DNA of 34,642 bases, taken from the NCBI RefSeq assembly GCF_017545445.1, contig NZ_JAFWOM010000113.1:1-34642 (forward strand). The letters run 5' to 3'. Of this stretch, positions 23,971 to 32,163 are shown in pieces; position 1 is the first letter of the stretch; each line of letters begins with the position of its first letter. Source of the stretch: Fibrobacter sp. GTDB lineage: Bacteria > Fibrobacterota > Fibrobacteria > Fibrobacterales > Fibrobacteraceae. The notes below the pieces were generated by a model. It saw only the letters and a program-made list of their open reading frames with translations, searched no databases and was not told the DNA's origin. A program made the translations under genes and the position numbers.

Positions 23971-26259
23971 TTAGCGGACTGCAACACGCTTCGTAGCGAG
24001 GACCTTGCGGCCTTCGGAGAGGCGAACAATCACAGCACCCTTGCCCGCAAACTTCGACATATCCAGGCTCATGGAAGCACCGGAGAATGTTTCGGAGAGA
24101 AGCACATCACCGCGAACGCTAAAGACCGTCAGGGACTTAACGCCATTGGAGGTCGCAACGACGCTCAGGATGTTGTTCGTAACAGTCATGTTGGCCTTGA
24201 CTTCAGCAGCAGAGACGATAGCAGTTGTGCCGTTGTTGCGGCCAATAACCGGCTTAACGACCGGTTCAACACCCGTTGCGTCGCACGGAGCTTCGACCCA
24301 CCACCACGTTTCGGTGGCAACTTCGTTGATCCACTGCGGAACGCCTTCAGCAACACGGGCCGGATTCATGGTATAGCACTTGCCTTCAGCCATGTTCCTC
24401 AAGCCTTCGTTGTAGCAGTTCTTGTCATAATTGCCTTCGCCGTTCTTAAACGCGATGCAAGCAGACACCACAATTTCGCTGGAGCTGGATTCGACAGAGC
24501 TAGAGGATTCCACGCTGGAGCTGGATTCAACAGAGCTAGAAGATTCCACGCTAGAGCTGGATTCGACAGAGCTAGAAGATTCCACGCTAGAGCTGGATTC
24601 AACAGAGCTAGAAGATTCCACACTAGAGCTGGATTCGACAGAGCTAGAAGATTCTTCGCTAGAGCTGGACTCGACAGAGCTAGAAGATTCCTCGCTGGAG
24701 CTGGATTCAGCAGAGCTAGAAGATTCCACGCTGGAGCTGGACTCAGCAGAGCTAGAGGATTCCGGTTCGTCACCGCAAGCGGTTTCAACCCACCACCACT
24801 TATCAGAAGCCCTGTTGCTGATATACTGCGGAACACCGCTTTCAGCAACGCGAGCCGGATTCATGGTATAGCAAACACCGTCAGCCATTTCATCAAGGCC
24901 TTCGTTGTAGCAGTTCTTGTCGTAATCGCCATCGCCGTTCACGAACTTGATGCACTTGGAAACGACAATTTCGCTAGAGCTGGATTCGACGGAGCTAGAA
25001 GATTCCACGCTGGAGCTGGATTCGACAGAACTAGAGGATTCCACGCTGGAGCTGGATTCGACAGAGCTGGAAGATTCCACACTGGAGCTGGAAACTTCTG
25101 CGAAGCAAGGCGTTTCCACCCACCAAGACTTGTCCGTTACATCGGTGTGACGGCGGATTCTATCCGAGCTTTCACCCCTCTTGCTCTCAACCACAGCATA
25201 GCACTTGCCATCGGCCATGTTCGTCAAACCGGACTTATAGCAGTATTGACCAATACGGTGTTGGACACTGCCGAAATCAATGCAGAGTTCAATAGGGGTT
25301 TCGCTGGAGCTGGATTCCACAGAGCTAGAGGATTCCACGCTGGAGCTGGATTCAGCGGAGCTAGAAGATTCCACGCTAGAGCTAGATTCGACAGAGCTGG
25401 AAGATTCCACGCTGGAGCTGGATTCGACAGAGCTAGAGGATTCCACGCTGGAGCTGGATTCGACAGAGCTGGAAGATTCCACGCTGGAGCTGGATTCGAC
25501 GGAGCTAGAAGATTCCACGCTAGAGCTAGATTCGACAGAGCTGGAAGATTCCACGCTGGAGCTGGATTCGGCAGAGCTCGAAGATTCTTCGCTAGAGCTG
25601 GATACAACAGAGCTGGAGGATTCCGGTTCGTCACCGCAAGCGGTTTCAACCCACCACCACTTATCAGAAGCCCTGTTGCTAATGTATTGCGGAACGCCTT
25701 CCTTAGCACGGGCCGGATTCATGGTGTAGCAAACACCGTCAGCCATTTCATCAAGGCCTTCGTTGTAGCAATTCTTGTCGTAATCGCCATCGCCGTTCAC
25801 GAACTTGATGCACTTGGAAACGACAATTTCGCTAGAGCTGGATTCGACGGAGCTAGAAGATTCCACGCTAGAGCTAGATTCGACAGAGCTGGAAGATTCC
25901 ACGCTAGAGCTAGAGACCACAGGTTCATCGCTAGAGCTAGAAACCACCGGTTCCGAACTAGAGCTAGATTCAATAGGTTCCACACTGGAGCTAGAAACAT
26001 CCTCAATACAAGGAGTTTCTTCCCACCACCAAGTCTGGGAGGCCATTTCGTTAATCCACTGCGGAACGCCCTCTTTAACGCGATCCTTATTCATGGTATA
26101 GCACTTGCCATTTTCCATGTCGATAAGGCCAGAATTATAACAGTGTTCGTTATAATGCCCCTCCCCATTAACAAACGGAATGCAAGCAGACCCGTCTTGA
26201 GCAAGCGCCACCGCTGACGCCATCCCCAAGAACAGTGTTGTTCTTTTTATTGTTTTCAT
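23971..26259 (-). CDS. Secreted five-module Trp/Cys-rich protein on Ser-Val-Glu linkers, T9SS-like C-terminus
   Basis: 762 residues; start fixed by ribosome binding site AAGGTGA 5 nt before the ATG. Signal peptide MKTIKRTTLFLGMASAVALA. Five copies of a roughly 60-residue module lie at residues 26-84, 150-208, 326-385, 436-495 and 601-659. Each runs from Cys to Cys, with CYNxG, M.G.CYTMNPAR, GVPQ(W/Y)I and WWWVE(T/A)xC; modules 2 and 4 are nearly identical, module 3 is the most diverged (SWWVETPC). Linkers are tandem ESSSSV repeats. The C-terminal about 90 residues (LTVFSVRGDVLLSE, VIVRLSEGRKVLATKRVAV) resemble a T9SS sorting domain. Exposed Trp triplets and the GH8 gene upstream suggest a carbohydrate-binding or adhesive role, but I do not recognise the module, so this is inference. 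Confidence 0.82.
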   Translation of the reverse strand: MKTIKRTTLFLGMASAVALAQDGSACIPFVNGEGHYNEHCYNSGLIDMENGKCYTMNKDRVKEGVPQWINEMASQTWWWEETPCIEDVSSSSVEPIESSSSSEPVVSSSSDEPVVSSSSVESSSSVESSSSVESSSSVESSSSEIVVSKCIKFVNGDGDYDKNCYNEGLDEMADGVCYTMNPARAKEGVPQYISNRASDKWWWVETACGDEPESSSSVVSSSSEESSSSAESSSSVESSSSVESSSSVESSSSVESSSSVESSSSVESSSSVESSSSVESSSSVESSSSVESSSSVESSSSAESSSSVESSSSVESSSSETPIELCIDFGSVQHRIGQYCYKSGLTNMADGKCYAVVESKRGESSDRIRRHTDVTDKSWWVETPCFAEVSSSSVESSSSVESSSSVESSSSVESSSSVESSSSVESSSSEIVVSKCIKFVNGDGDYDKNCYNEGLDEMADGVCYTMNPARVAESGVPQYISNRASDKWWWVETACGDEPESSSSAESSSSVESSSSAESSSSEESSSSVESSSSEESSSSVESSSSVESSSSVESSSSVESSSSVESSSSVESSSSVESSSSVESSSSVESSSSEIVVSACIAFKNGEGNYDKNCYNEGLRNMAEGKCYTMNPARVAEGVPQWINEVATETWWWVEAPCDATGVEPVVKPVIGRNNGTTAIVSAAEVKANMTVTNNILSVVATSNGVKSLTVFSVRGDVLLSETFSGASMSLDMSKFAGKGAVIVRLSEGRKVLATKRVAVR
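24478..24762. repeat. Coding tandem repeat encoding ESSSSV linkers
   Basis: 18-bp units (ESSSSV) pair into a 36-bp higher-order unit with alternating codon choices for the same residues (AGC-TCC-AGC against TCT-AGC-TCT). Similar tracts occur at about 24980-25095, 25305-25615 and 25840-25915. Repeat number probably varies between strains through slippage or recombination while the reading frame is kept. Confidence 0.75.
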
Positions 26260-26523
26260 TTATTCACCTTCTTAATTTGTTTTTAAGGTTCAATAAATTT
26301 AGCAAACAAATCATACAAAATAAGTGAAAGCATACAAAAAAATTACAACAAGGGTTAAAACCGTCCAAATTTTCAAAATTTCAGCAATTTCACTTGATTT
26401 GTATTTTAATTTTTACAATAAAACAAATTAAAAATTCTTTTATACAACACAAGATATCCACAAAAAAACATAAACAAATATTTACAAACAAAACCATTGC
26501 AATAAAATAAGGTAAACTTATAT
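26260..26523. other. AT-rich promoter region of the Trp/Cys-module gene
   Basis: No gene. The minus strand carries repeated TTTTGTATG-type words (around 26300-26345), including a possible TTTGTA, 17 nt, TATGAT pair. The TTTTGTAT core resembles the element in front of the SUMF1-like genes. Weak evidence. Confidence 0.3.
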
Positions 26524-26551
26524 AAAAAAACACCCCAGCTAAAGCCGGGGC
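26524..26551 (-). terminator. Intrinsic terminator of the GH8 gene
   Basis: Minus strand GCCCCGGC-TTTA-GCTGGGG (26533-26551) followed by TG and T7. It lies about 55 bases past the GH8 stop codon. Confidence 0.85.
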
Positions 26552-26604
26552 AACATCAGCGACCGAGTCGTCTTTTCCAACGTCAGTCGCTTTTTGTTAG
26601 TCGT

Positions 26605-28077
26605 TTATTCCAACGTTATTTTCTTGAGAGTTGTAACTCCGGCATTCACGACACGGACAACATAAAGGCCGTTCGGAATACCGCTCAACGAAAACATTAC
26701 AGTTCGCGTCGCATTCTTGTCGAAGGACTTCACCACGCTACCCGTCATCGAGACCACGTCCACATGGACATTGCCCTTCACGGCTCCCAACTGGAGAGTC
26801 CTACCGTCAAGCGTTATCTTCGGGACGCTAACCACGGCAGTATTCAGAGCCTGCGTACCAGAACTAGACTGCGGTGCGACAGCACTCGAAGACGCAACTT
26901 CAGAACTTGAGCTTTCCGGAGCAGCCGCACTCGACGATGCCGGAGCCTTGGAAGCCGCCATAAGATTCGGCATGTTCCCCGAAACGAGCAAGCCGCAAAG
27001 AATTTTCAAAGACTGTTCGAAATACGGTTCTTCACCCAGCGAAACAGCTTCACTCCAAAATTCATCCAGTTTACCCTGACGGGAGGCATCCGTCACCAAA
27101 GAGGTCATCAATGTTGCAACAAAGGTGCTGTTATGAGCGGCCCAGCCCTCGACACTGCCGTTACGGTTGATATTTCCACGAACATCCTTCGCAGCATTGC
27201 CACTTACCCATTTACCGAGCTTGTCCAACATCGTTTTCGCTTTTTCTTCGCCGAACCAATAAAAGTCTTGAGCCAAGCGCCAAGGCGTACGGGCAGCATC
27301 GTAGCCGTAGTTTCCATCCAAGCCCTTTCCTTTTGCATCGGACCAGTTGTCAAAAAGACCTGTAGAATATTCCGCGGAGTTTGCTTCCAGCAATGTATAG
27401 TTCGCATTCATCGCCGTCGTGCTCCAAAATTCGGCATTATCCGCATCAACCTCGGCAAACAGCCTATAATAAGCGGGCGCAATATAGGACGGATTTTTCT
27501 TGTCGTTCCAAGCATCCCCCGGTTTATGGAGACCGTTTTCTTCGAATTCGTACTGCTTTACGTTTTTCAAAAGCTTGCGGGCCTCGTCCAAATACTTATC
27601 ATCGTCGAACTGATATGCCGCCATGATCAAGGCCGCCGCCACATCCATTTCGGCATCCGTTGCCGCATTCGCCTTATTGTCATACGGCTTCAAGCCGCCA
27701 AAAGACCAGTTCATCAGTCCGTGTTCATTGACTCCAGCTTTGTAGAACGCCCACAACTTATCAAACTGCGACTGATAGCTCGTCGTGTTGTCGCTGAAAT
27801 AGACCATCATCAACATGCCGTAGCCAGTCCCTTCAGAGACAAAATTGTTGCCGCCCTTGTCTTTTTCAATCGCGGCGTACGTCGCGTCTTCTTTATACTT
27901 GTCCTTCAAATAAAAATCGAAAGCCTTCTTCAGCTGAGAAGCCGCATCGTCCAGTTTCGAAAGAACCACGCCGTTCCCGTCGTAACTGGATTTTTGCGGA
28001 TACGGGAAGTTCACCTTAGCCTCGGCAAGTCCGAAAGCGACGAGGCCAGCGAGTCCAATTTTCACCAAACGGTTCAT
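26605..28077 (-). CDS. Secreted glycoside hydrolase family 8 enzyme (endoglucanase/xylanase-type) with T9SS-like C-terminus
   Basis: 490 residues from the ATG at 28077, set by ribosome binding site AGGAG 6 nt upstream. Signal peptide MNRLVKIGLAGLVAFGLAEA. GH8 (alpha/alpha)6-barrel motifs: FVSEGTGYGM with E82 as probable general acid, and the family signature as ATDAEMDVAAALIMAAYQF (residues 139-157), where the usual A-[ST]-D-[AG]-D has Glu at the last position. GH8 enzymes hydrolyse beta-1,4 glucan, xylan, chitosan or lichenan by inversion; the exact substrate is not visible. A Ser/Ala/Pro linker (about 375-405) joins to a C-terminal domain (NGLYVVRVVNAGVTTLKKI) that looks like a T9SS sorting domain. 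It fits a cellulolytic organism; upstream and downstream neighbours are also surface proteins. Confidence 0.92.
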   Translation of the reverse strand: MNRLVKIGLAGLVAFGLAEAKVNFPYPQKSSYDGNGVVLSKLDDAASQLKKAFDFYLKDKYKEDATYAAIEKDKGGNNFVSEGTGYGMLMMVYFSDNTTSYQSQFDKLWAFYKAGVNEHGLMNWSFGGLKPYDNKANAATDAEMDVAAALIMAAYQFDDDKYLDEARKLLKNVKQYEFEENGLHKPGDAWNDKKNPSYIAPAYYRLFAEVDADNAEFWSTTAMNANYTLLEANSAEYSTGLFDNWSDAKGKGLDGNYGYDAARTPWRLAQDFYWFGEEKAKTMLDKLGKWVSGNAAKDVRGNINRNGSVEGWAAHNSTFVATLMTSLVTDASRQGKLDEFWSEAVSLGEEPYFEQSLKILCGLLVSGNMPNLMAASKAPASSSAAAPESSSSEVASSSAVAPQSSSGTQALNTAVVSVPKITLDGRTLQLGAVKGNVHVDVVSMTGSVVKSFDKNATRTVMFSLSGIPNGLYVVRVVNAGVTTLKKITLE

Positions 28078-28326
28078 ACACAACTCCTATGCCCAAGAGG
28101 GCCGTTAAATCTATTTAAAAATAAATTTTTAGCAATTAAAATTAAATTTTTTTACTCATACATTTTAAATTTTCGTGTAATCTGTCACACGGGCCATCCA
28201 TCATCGCCGGTTCAATACTGTAATTTATTATTTGTTTCATTTTTTAACAATCAATAATCTTCGGTTTTATTCCGTCGCGTACGCAATGTTTCAAAATAAA
28301 ACACGTATTGTCGATAGCCAACTATA
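28078..28326. other. AT-rich intergenic region upstream of the GH8 gene
   Basis: No gene. It should contain the GH8 promoter on the minus strand; the AT-rich run 28110-28170 is a likely site, but I see no clear boxes. Confidence 0.35.
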
Positions 28327-28377
28327 GAGGCAGGGCGTTAAATGTTTTACAACGCCATTATACGTCATTCCTGCCTC
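28327..28377. repeat. Nested inverted repeat
   Basis: Outer arms GAGGCAG (28327-28333) and CTGCCTC (28371-28377) enclose inner arms GGCGTT (28334-28339) and AACGCC (28351-28356). It could form a structured RNA or DNA cruciform upstream of groES. Confidence 0.6.
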
Positions 28378-28390
28378 CGAGCCGGAATCT

Positions 28391-28467
28391 AGATGGCGGA
28401 TCAGACGTCATTCCGGGCTTGATCCGGAACCTCCATGACGCGGTCTTGTAATTTATTTAACCGACGG
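28391..28467. repeat. Dispersed intergenic repeat, copy 2
   Basis: Shares both ends with 2042-2092 (AGATGGC.GA(C/T)CAGA and AATTTATTTAACCG.CGG). It has an extra middle part including CATTCCGGGCTTGATCCGGAA, a stem-forming unit also resembling 34603-34624. Confidence 0.5.
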
Positions 28468-28506
28468 CACTATAAAATAGGCACAAAACAGTGTAATTCT
28501 TGTTTT

Positions 28507-28524
28507 TTGGCACGAAAATTGCTT
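28507..28524 (+). promoter_or_regulatory. Sigma-54 (RpoN) promoter of groESL
   Basis: TTGGCACGAAAATTGCTT matches the sigma-54 consensus (TTGGCACG-N4-TTGCW) at every fixed position: GG at 28509-28510 and GC at 28521-28522, exactly 10 bases apart. It lies about 100 bases before the groES start. The untranslated leader contains an AGGTCCA/TGGACCT inverted pair (about 28547-28578) and a GGGCATTGCCC palindrome just before the ribosome binding site GAGG. No CIRCE (HrcA) element is present. An activator binding site was not identified. Confidence 0.7.
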
Positions 28525-28624
28525 AGTAAGGGGCGAAACAAAGAAAAGGTCCAATTTGGAACAATTCTAGCAAAGCTGGACCTAGCAATTTAACAAGGGC
28601 ATTGCCCAAAAGAGGATAAGAATA

Positions 28625-28906
28625 ATGATCAAGCCTTTAGCAGATCGAATCGTTGTCAAGCCGGCAGAAGCCGAACAGAAGACCTCCTCCGGTCTCTTCA
28701 TTCCGGATAATGCAAAGGAAAAGCCGATGCAAGGTAAGGTCGTGGCCGTGGGTCCGGGCCGCAAGAATGACAAGGGTGAACTCGTCGCTATGGAAGTCAA
28801 GGTGGGCGACGTGGTGCTTTACGGCAAGTACAGCGGCACGGAAGTGACCGTCGATGGCGAAAACTACCTCATCGTGAAGGAATCCGACATTTTCGCTACG
28901 CTGTAG
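28625..28906 (+). CDS. groES: Co-chaperonin GroES
   Basis: 93 residues, the usual length for GroES. It begins [16 protein letters not shown]; the mobile loop is [17 protein letters not shown]; then GKVVAVGPG and the [14 protein letters not shown] beta-barrel and roof region follow. It caps the GroEL ring to form the folding chamber in the cytoplasm. The ribosome binding site GAGG lies about 9 nt upstream. The groEL gene starts 133 bases downstream, with heptad repeats in between. Confidence 0.98.
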   Translation: MIKPLADRIVVKPAEAEQKTSSGLFIPDNAKEKPMQGKVVAVGPGRKNDKGELVAMEVKVGDVVLYGKYSGTEVTVDGENYLIVKESDIFATL

Positions 28907-28912
28907 TGATTA

Positions 28913-29004
28913 GTAGGAAGTTAGAAGTAGGAAGTAGGAAGTTTTATAATCGCGGCTTCGCCGCCTAATTAACCACTGTCTACTGTCTACTTCCTACCGT
29001 CTAC
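28913..29004. repeat. Inverted heptanucleotide repeat tracts inside the groES-groEL spacer
   Basis: Left tract: GTAGGAA, GTTAGAA, GTAGGAA, GTAGGAA (28913-28940). Right tract in reverse orientation: TGTCTAC, TGTCTAC, TTCCTAC, CGTCTAC (28977-29004). Between them lies the small hairpin GCGGC-TTC-GCCGC. In RNA the two tracts can partly pair around the inner hairpin, which might affect groEL expression relative to groES. Same heptad family as 16295-16329 and 20874-20901. Confidence 0.75.
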
Positions 29005-29024
29005 TCCATCATAAAAAATTTTAA

Positions 29025-30674
<1,650 letters not shown>

Positions 30675-30697
30675 TTAAATTTCTCATTCTACTCCTC

Positions 30698-30734
30698 AAT
30701 CCCGACTCGAACAAACGAGTCGGGATTTCTGTTT
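30698..30734 (+). terminator. Intrinsic terminator of groESL
   Basis: AATCCCGACTCG-AACAAA-CGAGTCGGGATT (30698-30727), a perfect 12-bp stem, followed by TCTGTTTT on the plus strand. The minus-strand gene I ends just to the right and may use it from the other side, but without a T-run. Confidence 0.85.
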
Positions 30735-30747
30735 TAGAAACGATCAA

Positions 30748-30777
30748 CTATTTTAACAACTCATAATAAAATCTATT
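30748..30777 (-). pseudogene. Out-of-frame C-terminal remnant behind lipoprotein I
   Basis: Overlapping the stop of gene I, another minus-strand frame reads NRFYYELLK then TAG, matching the last residues of the extended paralog J (DRFYYELLK). It shows that an ancestor of gene I carried the same C-terminal extension, lost by an internal deletion that also shifted the frame. Confidence 0.7.
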
Positions 30778-32146
30778 CGTTGGAATCAGACTTGATTTCA
30801 CTCCATTTAGCGTTATTGCCGATGTTGCGGATGAGGCGGAAACCGCCGGAATAATCATTATAATAATCAGGGCTCGAATAACTGTAGCTAATTTTTTTCC
30901 AATCGCTTAAAAGTCCTCCACCTTTTAAACAGGAAGGACAGTCCTCATCATAGCACTTGAATGATTCTTTTTTCTGGCTAAAAGGGATTAAAGTATAAAT
31001 TAGTTCTACCACAGGTCTTTGCCAATTGTGCTCTTCTAAAAGAACATGTTCTTCTACTAAACCTAACATGTCATATAAACCATATTCATTAGGTTGTAAC
31101 TGGCCTACAGGTTCCGATTTGACATCATCCTTATATTTGGCAAATCTTGCATATTTTGAAACGTCTTTAATTTTAGCGGAATTATTGCACCAAGGCGTCA
31201 TGGCATTCTTTTCTCCGCCGCGAGCAAGCATCATCCATTCGTCATAATATGGTAGCCGATAACCATCTGATGTTGAATCAACCATCACAAGAATTGTCGA
31301 ATCTTCATGATTTGTGAAATCGTATTGAGCTATAACATATTGATGTATCGGTTCCTCGTATCCTGTGAAGTTATAAAAAATTTCAATGTATCGGTATCTC
31401 GATTTGACTGTAATGTCTTTACGTTTTTTGTGATAAGACGTAATAATATGTATGTACTTTTCCTTAGTTGCAGTGAAACGATAATAAGGCTTCAGTCCTT
31501 CTCGAATGCTGCGCGCATTGGCATACTTCATTGCCATATACAAAGAAATCATATTTGCCGCAGAATCATGGGCGTCGCATTTTCCGTTACGCATGCTAGA
31601 CTTTTTTCTTTCAGACCATTCCTTTTCAATCTGATGATCCTTTGAATTTAGGGGAATTTCATCCCACATCAACTGTGTAATTTCGCAATTGGTTACAGGA
31701 TATTCATCTGCCAGATAAGTTCCCGTAACGGATACAATCTTCTTTTCTCGAGGTCGCATTTGACGAAGGTCATTACCGTATAAAGTTTCTTCATTCTTGA
31801 AGTTCAAATACTTCATACCGACAGCTAGATTAATTTTATAGGCGTTGTCAGAATCAGGAAACTTCACATTAATTGATTGGACTCCGATAAGCGTCGGTAC
31901 TTGGATTTTCAGGCACGAATCGTTTAGAATTTCGGTATCAAGTTTAGAATCCCAAATACGAACTTTCGAATCCATGCAAATCTTGAGAGTATCATTCTTT
32001 TCAACTTCAAGCCAAGTTTCGGCTTCTAATGAGCTGCGATTCAAAGCGATATATTTTTCCCTATCTGAGCAGGCTGTACAAAATAGTGTGCAAGCCATGC
32101 AGAGAAACATACATAAAGCCGACATTTTTATTTTCAAGATATTCAT
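30773..32146 (-). CDS. SUMF1/FGE-like lipoprotein I
   Basis: 457 residues from the ATG at 32146 (a TTG one codon earlier is less likely). Lipoprotein signal MNILKIKMSALCMFLCMACTLFCTAC; the acylated Cys is probably that of CTAC. Motifs: ETWLEVEKND, DEYPVTNCE, CDAHDSAAN, TSDGYRLPYYDEWMMLARGGE, GQLQPNEYGLYDMLGLVEEHV, CPSCLKGGG, GFRLIRNIGNNAKW. The middle is longer (KKRKDITVKSRYRYIEIFYNF), as in H, and CYDEDCPSC adds Cys residues. It ends KSDSNE by a frame change that removed the extension present in J. It lies 17 nt downstream of J and is probably in one operon. Function unknown. Confidence 0.83.
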   Translation of the reverse strand: MNILKIKMSALCMFLCMACTLFCTACSDREKYIALNRSSLEAETWLEVEKNDTLKICMDSKVRIWDSKLDTEILNDSCLKIQVPTLIGVQSINVKFPDSDNAYKINLAVGMKYLNFKNEETLYGNDLRQMRPREKKIVSVTGTYLADEYPVTNCEITQLMWDEIPLNSKDHQIEKEWSERKKSSMRNGKCDAHDSAANMISLYMAMKYANARSIREGLKPYYRFTATKEKYIHIITSYHKKRKDITVKSRYRYIEIFYNFTGYEEPIHQYVIAQYDFTNHEDSTILVMVDSTSDGYRLPYYDEWMMLARGGEKNAMTPWCNNSAKIKDVSKYARFAKYKDDVKSEPVGQLQPNEYGLYDMLGLVEEHVLLEEHNWQRPVVELIYTLIPFSQKKESFKCYDEDCPSCLKGGGLLSDWKKISYSYSSPDYYNDYSGGFRLIRNIGNNAKWSEIKSDSNE

Positions 32147-32163
32147 CAAAAACCATTTATCAA

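Noticed and set aside
24431..26217. Several long open frames on both strands over the Ser-linker gene (DSTELEDSTLEL-type repeats)
   Set aside because: They arise from the 18/36-bp repeat being open in several frames. They lack start signals and the Cys/Trp modules are only in the minus-strand frame.
28507..28624. CIRCE/HrcA operator before groES
   Set aside because: No TTAGCACTC-N9-GAGTGCTAA-like inverted repeat is present; the only inverted pairs are AGGTCCA/TGGACCT and GGGCATTGCCC.
16295..29004. CRISPR array from short regular repeats
   Set aside because: The heptads are contiguous 7-bp tandem units without spacers, and no cas genes are present.
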